Source: Desulfobulbus propionicus
Lineage (GTDB): Bacteria; Desulfobacterota; Desulfobulbia; Desulfobulbales; Desulfobulbaceae
Length of the DNA: 55,478 nucleotides
Direction of reading: 5' to 3'
Assembly: GCA_002746685.1 (NCBI GenBank)
Contig: PDQK01000032.1
Location: 1-55,478, forward strand
Position numbers and translations under genes: made by a program. Positions 43,342 through 52,228 of this stretch are shown piece by piece (position 1 is the first letter of the stretch; each line of letters starts with the position of its first letter). Below the pieces are notes generated by a model. That model was given only the letters and a program-made list of their open reading frames with translations, had not been told where the DNA came from and ran no database searches.

Positions 43342-45045
43342 CTACCGGATATACCCCTGCTCTTCCAAAAACAACATAATCTCCTGGACGGCCTCAGCCG
43401 GTGTCATTTGACTGGTATCAATGGTCAGCTCCGGATTTTCAGGAGTTATATACGGGTCAGACACCCCGGTAACCCCTTTAATCAGCCCTTTTCTCGCCTT
43501 AGCGTATAACCCTTTACGATCTCTTTGCTCGCACACCTCAATGGGTGTGGCCACATGTACCTCAATATATCCTCCATAGCGACCTATGAGCTCACGGTTT
43601 GCAGCCCGTGGTTCTTCGTACGGAGCAATAGGCGCACACAGGGCAATACCACCGTTCTTGGTAATCTCACTTGCCACAAAACCTATCCTGGTCACATTTA
43701 GATCACGATGTTCCTTGGTAAAAGTCAGCTCAGAGGACAAATTTTTCCGGACAATATCACCATCCAAGAGCGTAACTGGACGATCACGCATCTCCATAAA
43801 ACGCACCATGAGTACCTTGGCAATGGTCGACTTTCCAGAACCGGAAAGTCCTGTTAGAAAGACTGTAAACCCCTGGGAAGAGCGTGGCGGAAAAGCCTTT
43901 TGCAGTTCATTCACAACGTTAGGATAGGAATACCACTCTGGTATTTCAAGCCCCCACTCAAGCCTTCTTTTCAGCTCTGAGGAGGTAATGTCTTTTACTT
44001 CCTGAGCATCTTTGACATCCTTTAAAAACACGTACTGTGCTTTATCCTCCACATACCCCATGGCCTGTTCAGGAACCATTTCAATTCCCGTTTCAGGTGC
44101 CATCTTTTCCACAAGTTCCTGTGCTGCATGCTTGGGATAAAAAAGCCCGTTATTTGCCCCTGCAAAGGGATCGCCGTGGTCATTAGCCACCATAAAGTGG
44201 CTGCACCCGAAATTCTTACGAATCATGGCATGCCACAAAGCCTCTCGCGGCCCAGCCAACCGTTCAGCCATGGGGGTAATTCCAAACAGCATCATGTTAC
44301 CAGGAAAATGTTTAACAAATTCCTGGTAACAGTGCACCTGCGTGTAATGATCACGTTTTCCTGGATATTCAAGCCCCACAACAGGGTGCAGGAAAATACT
44401 CGCACCAATTTCTCTTGCCGCAACCAGCACCATCTCACGATGCGCACAATGGAGGTACTCCCGAGTGTGGAAGCCCAGAACCCTGCGCCAGCCGTATTGA
44501 GTAAATTTCCGATGGGTTTCAGAAGGGGTTAAACGCAGCTCTCGAAAATCGTAGTGGATCGGCAGAGAAATCCCCTCTACAATACCACCAATATACCATT
44601 CGCCGCCCTGTAAAAGCGTTTTAACCCCAGGGTGCTGTTGAGGGTCTGTTGTACCATAAATCTGTTCCGCCTCACGAAGCTTATCAGGTTGCCACACCTC
44701 CTCAACGGTGAGAATGGCGAGCAAAAACCCCTCCATATCATTAAGGGCTACTTGCTGCCCAACAGTAAGCTGTTGTGCTACAGTCTCACTGACATCCAGG
44801 CATATCGGAATGGGCCACACCTGCCCATTGGACAGGCGCATCGAGGAAATTACCCTATCGTAATCCTCTTGATTCAGATACCCGCTCAATGGATAAAACC
44901 CCCGATTGAGCAGCAACTCCAAATCACAAAGCTGCCGCATATTCAAATCGATAGAAAAAAAGCCTATCGCCTCTTCCCGCAATTTCTCGGCACGACGAAA
45001 ATGAACAATTAAGCTCTCTGAAAACTCAGCAGATAGATTATTCAC
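43342..45045 (-). CDS. Bifunctional sulfate adenylyltransferase/APS kinase
   Basis: 567 residues: Sat-like domain (~1-390) and CysC domain (~390-567). CysC has an intact P-loop GLSGSGKST, DGDIVRKNLS and GYIEVHVATP. In Sat the nucleotide motif is HTREYLHCAH where the family normally has [QH]TRN-x-x-H-x-x-H, and the later GRDHxG motif is ANDHGDPF. A GTG start (45045) follows AAGGAG. The fused, non-dissimilatory form makes PAPS, probably for sulfation or assimilation. The substitutions make Sat activity uncertain. First large gene of the Sat-VanZ-QseEGF run. Confidence 0.88.
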   Translation of the reverse strand: MNNLSAEFSESLIVHFRRAEKLREEAIGFFSIDLNMRQLCDLELLLNRGFYPLSGYLNQEDYDRVISSMRLSNGQVWPIPICLDVSETVAQQLTVGQQVALNDMEGFLLAILTVEEVWQPDKLREAEQIYGTTDPQQHPGVKTLLQGGEWYIGGIVEGISLPIHYDFRELRLTPSETHRKFTQYGWRRVLGFHTREYLHCAHREMVLVAAREIGASIFLHPVVGLEYPGKRDHYTQVHCYQEFVKHFPGNMMLFGITPMAERLAGPREALWHAMIRKNFGCSHFMVANDHGDPFAGANNGLFYPKHAAQELVEKMAPETGIEMVPEQAMGYVEDKAQYVFLKDVKDAQEVKDITSSELKRRLEWGLEIPEWYSYPNVVNELQKAFPPRSSQGFTVFLTGLSGSGKSTIAKVLMVRFMEMRDRPVTLLDGDIVRKNLSSELTFTKEHRDLNVTRIGFVASEITKNGGIALCAPIAPYEEPRAANRELIGRYGGYIEVHVATPIEVCEQRDRKGLYAKARKGLIKGVTGVSDPYITPENPELTIDTSQMTPAEAVQEIMLFLEEQGYIR

Positions 45046-45047
45046 AG

Positions 45048-45200
45048 CTAACTCCTTCCATGTAAGTTATAGTATTTCAAATTAGGGTGCATGTCCGGCA
45101 GAGTGTCTTGCCCCGAAAGGCTAAAAGGAAAATCATAGTAGATGTTGTCATTCTTAATCTCTTCATTGATATCAACCTGATTCTCTCTATCTTCAGGCAT
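45048..45200 (-). CDS. 50-residue small ORF upstream of Sat-CysC
   Basis: ATG at 45200-45198, TAG at 45050-45048, two bases before the GTG of the Sat-CysC gene, with the Sat ribosome site inside its last codons. It encodes an acidic N-terminal half (MPEDRENQVDINEEIKND), then YYDFPFSLSGQDTLPDMHPN and a short tail. The frame stays open upstream to at least ~45228, so it may be the tail of a decayed gene, or a GTG at 45209 may be used. No homologue recognised; no strong ribosome site. Confidence 0.4.
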   Translation of the reverse strand: MPEDRENQVDINEEIKNDNIYYDFPFSLSGQDTLPDMHPNLKYYNLHGRS

Positions 45201-45288
45201 GGGAAACACACAGTTAAAGATAAAAAGCTCACTTAGCTTCCCCTTTTTTTCTCTTCAAAAAATTACCACATATTTGCTTCCGCTTCCT

Positions 45289-45317
45289 TGCCTCTCCCCC
45301 TTTTTCTGTCATATAAT
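45289..45317 (+). promoter_or_regulatory. Promoter of the MshEN membrane protein gene
   Basis: TTGCCT (45289-45294), 17-base spacer, TATAAT (45312-45317), 81 bases upstream of the ATG at 45399. Confidence 0.55.
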
Positions 45318-45398
45318 GACTACAAAGACAAAAAATGCCGTTTTTTCAACCTTATGAGTAAAAACGCCTAATGCTTTCATATTTATAGAGGAATTATC

Positions 45399-46187
45399 AT
45401 GGCTGAAAAATTACGCCTTGGCGAACTCCTGCTCCAGTCACAACTGATTACTGAGGAAGAACTTAAGCAAGCATTAAAAATGCAGGTTGGTGGCAACCGC
45501 AGACTAGGTCGTATCCTGGTCCAAATGGGCGTTATTACCCCAGATGAACTGCTTGAAATTCTCTCCAAACAGTTTGATTTGCCCATCATTGAACCGAGCG
45601 AGGAATATACCCAAGAAGCTCAAACGCTCCTCCCAAGATACCTATGCAATAAATATGAGGTGTTTCCCATAGGCGTCATTAAGGAAAAAATCCTGAAAGT
45701 TGCCATGGCAGACCCCTCTGACAGTGAGGCTATCACTAACATTGAGCACTACACAGGGAAAGCGGTACAGCCCTGCCTGGCCAAACAGGATGCCATTGAT
45801 AAGGCCATCAAGAAATGTATTCCACTCTCATTTCGGGATTTTTTTAACCCTCAAAGCTTCACAAGATGGTCGTGGGCGGCCTCTTTGGTTACTCTGGTTC
45901 TCATTGTTGCAGTCGGCCTTTTCACCTATCGATTTTACCACCTGACTAAATATGGCACAGTAACCCATTCCACGGAAGCCACCATCTATAAAAACCATGA
46001 TCTCATGGTTGGCTTTGACCTGTCTGGCAACACAACCTTTTTAGGCAGAGGCGCATATGCAAACGGCTACTATTCAATCTCTTTTGAGAATCCAGAAGCA
46101 TTAGGACTATTTCTCGATCATAAGAAAGATGACCTCTCCACCAAGCAATATGAGTGGGCTAAATGGGCTATTGCCCAAACTCATTGA
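45399..46187 (+). CDS. Orphan MshEN-domain membrane protein
   Basis: 262 residues. N-terminal MshEN/GspE-N domain (~5-140) with two tandem RLGxxL-x17-Q motifs (RLGELLLQSQLITEEELKQA; RLGRILVQMGVITPDELLEI), which in MshE bind c-di-GMP. Instead of a secretion ATPase, a single transmembrane helix (~158-178) follows, then an ~80-residue extracytoplasmic domain. GAGGAA precedes the ATG. It may transmit c-di-GMP state across the membrane to the secreted proteins encoded next; this is inference from order. Confidence 0.8.
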   Translation: MAEKLRLGELLLQSQLITEEELKQALKMQVGGNRRLGRILVQMGVITPDELLEILSKQFDLPIIEPSEEYTQEAQTLLPRYLCNKYEVFPIGVIKEKILKVAMADPSDSEAITNIEHYTGKAVQPCLAKQDAIDKAIKKCIPLSFRDFFNPQSFTRWSWAASLVTLVLIVAVGLFTYRFYHLTKYGTVTHSTEATIYKNHDLMVGFDLSGNTTFLGRGAYANGYYSISFENPEALGLFLDHKKDDLSTKQYEWAKWAIAQTH

Positions 46188-46396
46188 ACCCACCATGATC
46201 AATTCTCATTACCAACAACATACTGCAAGAAACACAAATTACAACAATGTAATTAGAGCGCTCTCCACCCTCTCGCAACCTTTTGTTTTAACAATATTTA
46301 TTTTTTTAAAAAAATCTGGCATCAGGAGTGCTTGCCCAAGTGAGAAAAAAATTATCATACCTCTACCCTCACTCACACTAACGTTGAGCTATTGAA

Positions 46397-49075
46397 ATGT
46401 CACAGCGAATGCTACATATTCTCCTTCTCACTGCCTATTGTTTTTATGCTACCAGTGCAGCTGCAACAGACCAGTCCATTCACATAGAATGGGGATATAC
46501 CCCGCCCAGTGAACCAGCAGTCTCGGGTTTCAAACTCTATAAGGAAGGCAGTGCAGCCTGCGAAATCCAAAACCCCTATGCCACGTCCATGGATTGCACA
46601 GTGTCGCTTGAACAAGACACAACCAATTTCACGCTCACAGCGCTTTTTGAAGATGGCTCTGAAAGCCCTCACTCCGCTCCGTTTCCTTTTATACTTGCTT
46701 CAGATGAGGATGACGATCCTAACCGAGGAGAGGAGATTGTATTCAGTGGCAGCCACGCTTTTACCTTCTCCTGGGAAACATTCAACTCAACTGAGCAGAT
46801 CAGTGAATACAAGATTTACCTGAACAATAGCTTACTGTGTAATTCTCATGATCCTGACGCCAACGCCTTAACCTGTAAGACTGATATCATTAACGGGCTC
46901 ATGGCCTTTACCATGACAACTGTGAATGCAGAGGGAATGGAAAGTGAACCTTCCAATGTTCTTACATTCCACCCCAATGATTACCCGGAACTCTTCAACT
47001 ACAAGTCAGTCACTTTTAACTGGGAATATGATGACTCAGCAGACATTACAGGTTTTAAGGTTTACCAAGACGGTAAAGTGCTTTGTGAAACGACCGACTC
47101 CACGGCCACAGCATTAACCTGCACCTCTAACTTTACCAGATCAACAATAGCTTTCGCCATTACTGCCGTAAAACCTGATGGTACAGAAACAACTCTTTCC
47201 AACACTATCATCTATACTAAAGAAAGTACCACCGAGCCAACTGAATTAATCGCGCAAATATCAGCAAATATGACGGAAGGAACGGCTCCCTTAACGGTCA
47301 GTTACGATGCCTCTTCTTCCACTGGAGATATTGCGTCCTATGCTTGGTCTTTTGGAGATGGAGACAGTTCATCAGCTAACAACATAGACCATACATTCTC
47401 CGTACCAGGGACCTACCAAACGCAACTGACACTTACTGACAGTGACGGATATACAAGCAAGGACACAGTAACTATTACAGTTGCTAAAGCAACAGTGGAA
47501 AATATCCCTCCAACAGCGGTGATAGTCCCATCAGCCATAACAGGAGAAGCGCCGGTAGCGCTCTCATTTGATGGTTCAAACTCTTCGGATGCAGATGGCA
47601 CGCTTACCAGTTACTCGTGGAACTTTGGCGATGGTTCATCGGCCTCCAGTAAGAAAACATCCCACACCTACAGTTGTGCAGGATCCTACACAATCAGCCT
47701 GACAGTAACTGACAACCAGGGTGCTTCGCATACCAGTGCAACTATAGTTACCATAACAGAACCTGCTGAAGACGTGAACCAACCACCTCAAGCAAAGATG
47801 ACGGTAACCGCGACCTCAGGCAAGGCCCCTCTTACCATCAGCTTTAGCGCAACAGGGGCATCGGATAATGATGGCAGCATTGCAAGTTATAGCTGGAACT
47901 TTGGAGACGGTACCACATCCACAGGCATCTCCGCCACTCATACATATTATGCAGAAGCAACCTATACCGCTACGCTCAAGGTAACTGACGATAAAGGGTT
48001 TGCCTCCACAGTCAGTAAAACAATCATGGTGGAACCTGCCGACGACGAGACACCTTTTGCCATAGAAGTAGGTGAAGTGACAGTGCATGGTAGTTGGGAA
48101 AAAGTAGAACTGGAAAAAACTTTTATCGACCCAATTGTAATAGCAGGGCCACCAACCTACAACGACTCCGCCCCTGGTGTAATGCGATTACGTAATATCA
48201 ACCCCACCAGCTTTGAAATTAAATTTGCCGAATGGGATTACCTGGATGGAGACCATCCAGGCGAGACAATCAGTTTCCTCGTCATTGAAAAAGGCCACCA
48301 TAATATTGATGGCACAATCATCGAAGCAGGAACCATAACAGGCACAACAAGGTTTACAGTAAATAACTTTCAGGAATCCTTTGAGGAAGCACCAATTGTC
48401 CTGACAACCGTTTCTTCCGAAAATGAACAAGAGGTTATTGCTGGCAGGATCAAGAACGTTACCACTTCCGGTTTCTCCTATTACTTCCGTGAACAAGAAT
48501 CTAACCCGAATACCCATGCAGGTGAAGCCATCAACTACATCGCATGGCAACTAGGTAGTGGTTCCATAGATACCATTACTTTTGAGGCCGGCAATACACC
48601 AGATGCCGTATACAATGCCTGGTATGACATCACATACCAGAACAAAGGGAAACACCTCCCCTTCACCTTTGCAGATATACAAACCACTGATGGCGGTGAC
48701 ACTTCATCTGTACGAATGCAGGGTTCTTCAAAAACAGGCTTTCAAATCAAGGTTGAAGAAGAACAATCCAAAGATGATGAAGTCGGTCACACCAAAGAGG
48801 TTATCGGCTACCTCGCACTTACAAGCAGCGAGCAAGCAGAAAACCCCACGGTGATTGTCACCTTCAACTGGGAATTCCCAACTGAACTTGAAGAGACAAT
48901 TACAGGCTTCAAAATGTATGTAAACAGTGAAGAAGTCTGCGAAGAAACAGATGTTTCATCGCGCTCAATAAGCTGTGAAGTGGAGCTGGAAGGTATACAC
49001 ACCTTTGAAATGACGTCCATATCAATAGCTGGTGAAGAGACCAACCTCTCAAACCAACTTCAGCTCGCACAATAA
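46397..49075 (+). CDS. Large secreted PKD/lectin-like adhesin-type protein
   Basis: 892 residues with a signal peptide ending near SAAA (~23). Three Fn3-like modules (~28-80, ~110-170, ~200-260), each with WE/W-x-Y, GFKVY-type strand and a Cys pair 13-16 residues apart; three PKD domains (~275-365, 370-458, 462-552) with SFGDG/NFGDG; three lectin-like repeats (~560-655, 660-745, 750-835) each ending with an H-x(2-3)-GE/KE-x-I motif, resembling H-type lectin domains; and a fourth Cys-pair Fn3-like module at the end (~840-890). No membrane anchor or sorting signal is seen. Likely extracellular, carbohydrate-binding. Confidence 0.8.
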   Translation: MSQRMLHILLLTAYCFYATSAAATDQSIHIEWGYTPPSEPAVSGFKLYKEGSAACEIQNPYATSMDCTVSLEQDTTNFTLTALFEDGSESPHSAPFPFILASDEDDDPNRGEEIVFSGSHAFTFSWETFNSTEQISEYKIYLNNSLLCNSHDPDANALTCKTDIINGLMAFTMTTVNAEGMESEPSNVLTFHPNDYPELFNYKSVTFNWEYDDSADITGFKVYQDGKVLCETTDSTATALTCTSNFTRSTIAFAITAVKPDGTETTLSNTIIYTKESTTEPTELIAQISANMTEGTAPLTVSYDASSSTGDIASYAWSFGDGDSSSANNIDHTFSVPGTYQTQLTLTDSDGYTSKDTVTITVAKATVENIPPTAVIVPSAITGEAPVALSFDGSNSSDADGTLTSYSWNFGDGSSASSKKTSHTYSCAGSYTISLTVTDNQGASHTSATIVTITEPAEDVNQPPQAKMTVTATSGKAPLTISFSATGASDNDGSIASYSWNFGDGTTSTGISATHTYYAEATYTATLKVTDDKGFASTVSKTIMVEPADDETPFAIEVGEVTVHGSWEKVELEKTFIDPIVIAGPPTYNDSAPGVMRLRNINPTSFEIKFAEWDYLDGDHPGETISFLVIEKGHHNIDGTIIEAGTITGTTRFTVNNFQESFEEAPIVLTTVSSENEQEVIAGRIKNVTTSGFSYYFREQESNPNTHAGEAINYIAWQLGSGSIDTITFEAGNTPDAVYNAWYDITYQNKGKHLPFTFADIQTTDGGDTSSVRMQGSSKTGFQIKVEEEQSKDDEVGHTKEVIGYLALTSSEQAENPTVIVTFNWEFPTELEETITGFKMYVNSEEVCEETDVSSRSISCEVELEGIHTFEMTSISIAGEETNLSNQLQLAQ

Positions 49076-49112
49076 CAACACGCCTAATATGAAAGAGAAA
49101 AACGAGGCCAAC

Positions 49113-50045
49113 ATGAAATGTACACTACCCAAACTCAAGACATACATTACCCAAAAGAAAAATAACTTACCCTTTTACTTTGTTTTAGCCACTTTCATTC
49201 TAGCAGCGCCGTTTGCAGCATTAGCAGAGGGAAACTTTCAAGGTAGTCTTAAAGGCGTTTCCATCACCCCTGCTAATGCAACTAATCTGCCGCCTGTAGC
49301 AAATTTTATATACACGCAAGACAATGGTACGTTTACTTTTGATGCATCGCCCTCATCTGACGCAGATGGAGAAATTGCCACATATACCTGGCAAGTTGGG
49401 AACAATGCTGCATCAGGCAAGACCGTAACCATTGGACTGACACAGTTGCCAGTAAACGTAAGCCTGACCGTTACTGATAACAGCGGCGGAGTTACCATCA
49501 TTAATAAGTTAGTACAGGAGAGGCCTTACTCTTATTACGGTTATCCTGTAACAAACGGTATCCCTAATCACCCAGTTGGATCAATTACCGGTTATGGTGA
49601 TCCTGATGTCAACGGTATTGTCTATACCCGGAAGGCGACTGCTATGGCAAATGGTTCAATAAATGCTATCAATCTCTACGCCCATACTGATGGATTCGCA
49701 ACTGCCGTAACCGCAAAATTTTGTGTTTATAACGGAGATACTCTTATCGGTACTACGACTGACCAAACTAATAGTGGTTTAGTTTCGCAGTGGTCCGGTT
49801 GGATCCCCGTAACAGCAGTCAACGGACAAAGTTTAAATTACACCAGCGGTGATGTTTTGCATTTCGGCATATGTGCTTATAATAATACGCCGAACCGCGT
49901 AGCTCGGGATAAAGGAGCCACCATTTACGACCAAACTTATGCTAAATACCTTGTATGGAAAGACAGCACAACCATACCACTGACGGTTGATTGGGCCAAT
50001 TCGAGTTATCGAGGCTTTATGACAGCTTTGAGGGTGGTAGAATGA
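49113..50045 (+). CDS. Secreted PKD-like/jelly-roll protein
   Basis: 310 residues from ATG 49113, preceded by CGAGGCCAAC; an ATG at 49089 is possible. Signal peptide around 18-40 (ending ALA). A degenerate PKD domain (~55-125; FDASPSSDADGEIATYTWQV) is followed by a beta-rich domain (~140-305; AINLYAHTDG, GDTLIGTTT, SGWIPVTA, GDVLHFGICAYN), like a glycan-binding jelly roll. The PKD shares the SDADGxIAxYxW signature of its neighbour. Its stop overlaps the next ATG (ATGA), so the two secreted proteins are co-translated. Function not recognised. Confidence 0.75.
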   Translation: MKCTLPKLKTYITQKKNNLPFYFVLATFILAAPFAALAEGNFQGSLKGVSITPANATNLPPVANFIYTQDNGTFTFDASPSSDADGEIATYTWQVGNNAASGKTVTIGLTQLPVNVSLTVTDNSGGVTIINKLVQERPYSYYGYPVTNGIPNHPVGSITGYGDPDVNGIVYTRKATAMANGSINAINLYAHTDGFATAVTAKFCVYNGDTLIGTTTDQTNSGLVSQWSGWIPVTAVNGQSLNYTSGDVLHFGICAYNNTPNRVARDKGATIYDQTYAKYLVWKDSTTIPLTVDWANSSYRGFMTALRVVE

Positions 50046-52081
50046 AACAACTCATTATCTTAGTTTTCATCCTTTTTACCTCACCATCTTGGGCAGCAAT
50101 AACAACCTTAACGGTGCAGGAAAAAGCTGGAGTTACAACCACGAATTACCCTTTGACCTTTGGACATGTCTTTAAGAAGGGTGATGCTGTTGGCACCGTT
50201 TCTGTCAAGGTTAATGGAGTTGCAGTAAACACGCAATGTGATATCCGCAACCGATACGAGGATAATTCTATTCGTTTTGCGGTTATCTCATTACTTGTGC
50301 CGTCCATGCCTGCAAATGGCTCTGTCACACTCACCCTTGAATCAGGGGGTACTAACTACAACACTAACCCTATGGCCAAGGCAGAGATACAGGCCACTGG
50401 TATTGATGCAGAGTTGCGTCTTACCGGTTTGTCCGGTTCTGGGTATTCAGGAAATTTAACCGCTGATCTGTCCACTGCCATTGCTAACGATACCAATCTT
50501 ACTTATTGGATGTCTGGCGATATCGCTACTGAAATCATTGTTGAGCAACGATTAAACAATAGCCTTAATGCTGTGTGGGAAGCGAGGTTTTACCCCGGAA
50601 CACCTTATATTCGACTTTCTCATACAATAGAAAATATAGAGGCTAATTACAGGGGTAATGTTGACTATGCCCTTGATATCAGGCAAGGCACTTCATCACT
50701 CCCATCCGTATACACCAAGCCCTCTTTTACCCACAACAATATGGGGCGATGGAGAAAGGTATTGTGGGTTGAAAATGAACCGCCAGAAATTGAGATGCAT
50801 TATAACTTGCCCTATTTAATATCCACTGGGCATATACCTAATTATGACACCACTTTGACTGTTCCAGAAACAACTATATCGGATTCTTACGCACAATGGC
50901 AAGGGACAGACACCGACATAATGGGAACAGGATATATAGAAACTTTTTTTGGTGCTACTGGAGGAAGAGAGGATATTGGTTTTTTTCCTACATGGACAGC
51001 GAGATACCTCCTCTCTATGGATAACCGGATGAGAGAAATCATGATGAATCACGCTGAAATGGTTGCTGGAGCGCCTTTCCACTGGCGTGAATTTGACAGT
51101 ACAAAATCCTTTTTCGGTAGTTTTGTAAATATTGACGACAGGCCAAGGGTCTACACTATCGAAACATACGTGAACAGTCCGGGGTTTGACAAGTTAGGGA
51201 CTGCCATTGGGACCACATCGTCCGAGTGGTCATTGGATCGTTCTCACCAAGCCTCCTTTACTTTTGTTCCATACCTGATAACTGGTGACTATTTCTACTT
51301 CCAAGAAACACAATATTGGGCAGCATGGGACTTGTCAGCCTCTAACTATAATGCGGATTGGGGGAGAAATTACGACAAAGGCTATATATGCGATCAGGTT
51401 CGTGGTGAAGCGTGGGGGCTTAGAAACATCGCACATGCAGCAGTTATCTCCCCTGACGGAAGCGCAGCAAAAGCATATTTTACTGAAAAGGTTGTCAACA
51501 ATATACCATACCAACTTAATCTTATACAAAACAAATACCCAAACTTCCATAATTCGGGAAGAATGACTAACACGGATTCACAGCACAAGCATATCACAGC
51601 CGATGTTAAGTATGTAACATCTCCTTGGATGGAGGACTTTAAGGGGCTTGTCCTGAGTGAATTGCGCTATTTGGGTTTTGATACAAGTCCTGTAATGGAT
51701 GTATACAATACTTATTTTATTAATCGGTTCACTCCTAGCGTATGGAATGCATATCTTGGATTTAGCTACAGGTTCCCTCTTATACTCGAAGATGGCACAG
51801 CTCTACAGACTTGGCCCGAAGCCGCAAAAAAAATTGTCAAGAATACCCGCAACTCATATTCGGAAACCTATGCTTTTGGTTATGCTTCTACTGGCAGAGC
51901 TGTAGTTTCAACCTTGACAAACTACCCCGGCGGACTGGCCGCATACAACTGGATAAATAACAACGTTACTTGGGGGCAGACTCCGCAGGGTGGCAATATG
52001 TATGCCGATGATCCTACGTGGGCGCTTGTGCCTAGAACTATTTCGCATATTCCTACTATCAAAAGCATTAGCATTAAGTAG
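50042..52081 (+). CDS. Secreted RIFT/exo-lyase-like protein
   Basis: 679 residues with signal peptide MKQLIILVFILFTSPSWA. The N-terminal ~270 residues are beta-rich with NYPLTFGHVFKKGDAVGTV, resembling the RIFT-barrel start of exo-rhamnogalacturonan-lyase-like (PcRGLX/YetA) proteins. The C-terminal half (~340-650) has Trp/Tyr/His-rich helical repeats (YFQETQYWAAWDLS, DQVRGEAWGLRNIAHAA, HKHITADVKY) consistent with an (alpha/alpha) toroid of a polysaccharide lyase or hydrolase. I do not see a certain catalytic set. It probably acts on an acidic exopolysaccharide. Confidence 0.65.
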   Translation: MKQLIILVFILFTSPSWAAITTLTVQEKAGVTTTNYPLTFGHVFKKGDAVGTVSVKVNGVAVNTQCDIRNRYEDNSIRFAVISLLVPSMPANGSVTLTLESGGTNYNTNPMAKAEIQATGIDAELRLTGLSGSGYSGNLTADLSTAIANDTNLTYWMSGDIATEIIVEQRLNNSLNAVWEARFYPGTPYIRLSHTIENIEANYRGNVDYALDIRQGTSSLPSVYTKPSFTHNNMGRWRKVLWVENEPPEIEMHYNLPYLISTGHIPNYDTTLTVPETTISDSYAQWQGTDTDIMGTGYIETFFGATGGREDIGFFPTWTARYLLSMDNRMREIMMNHAEMVAGAPFHWREFDSTKSFFGSFVNIDDRPRVYTIETYVNSPGFDKLGTAIGTTSSEWSLDRSHQASFTFVPYLITGDYFYFQETQYWAAWDLSASNYNADWGRNYDKGYICDQVRGEAWGLRNIAHAAVISPDGSAAKAYFTEKVVNNIPYQLNLIQNKYPNFHNSGRMTNTDSQHKHITADVKYVTSPWMEDFKGLVLSELRYLGFDTSPVMDVYNTYFINRFTPSVWNAYLGFSYRFPLILEDGTALQTWPEAAKKIVKNTRNSYSETYAFGYASTGRAVVSTLTNYPGGLAAYNWINNNVTWGQTPQGGNMYADDPTWALVPRTISHIPTIKSISIK

Positions 52082-52121
52082 CCAGTGTTTAGCGCGGAGC
52101 ATAAATGCCACCAAAGCAGAA

Positions 52122-52150
52122 AGAAGTGGTCCCATTTTTGGACCACTTCT
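52122..52150 (+). terminator. Terminator of the secreted-protein operon
   Basis: Arms AGAAGTGGTCC (52122-52132) and GGACCACTTCT (52140-52150) with a 7-base T-rich loop; T6 follows about 14 bases later. Convergent with the leftward dehydrogenase gene ending at 52229. Confidence 0.6.
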
Positions 52151-52228
52151 GGAAAGACAGCTTTTTTACCACAGGGAGCATACGGAAGTGTACCACCATA
52201 GAATCTGTTTACACACCGCATTGACAGC

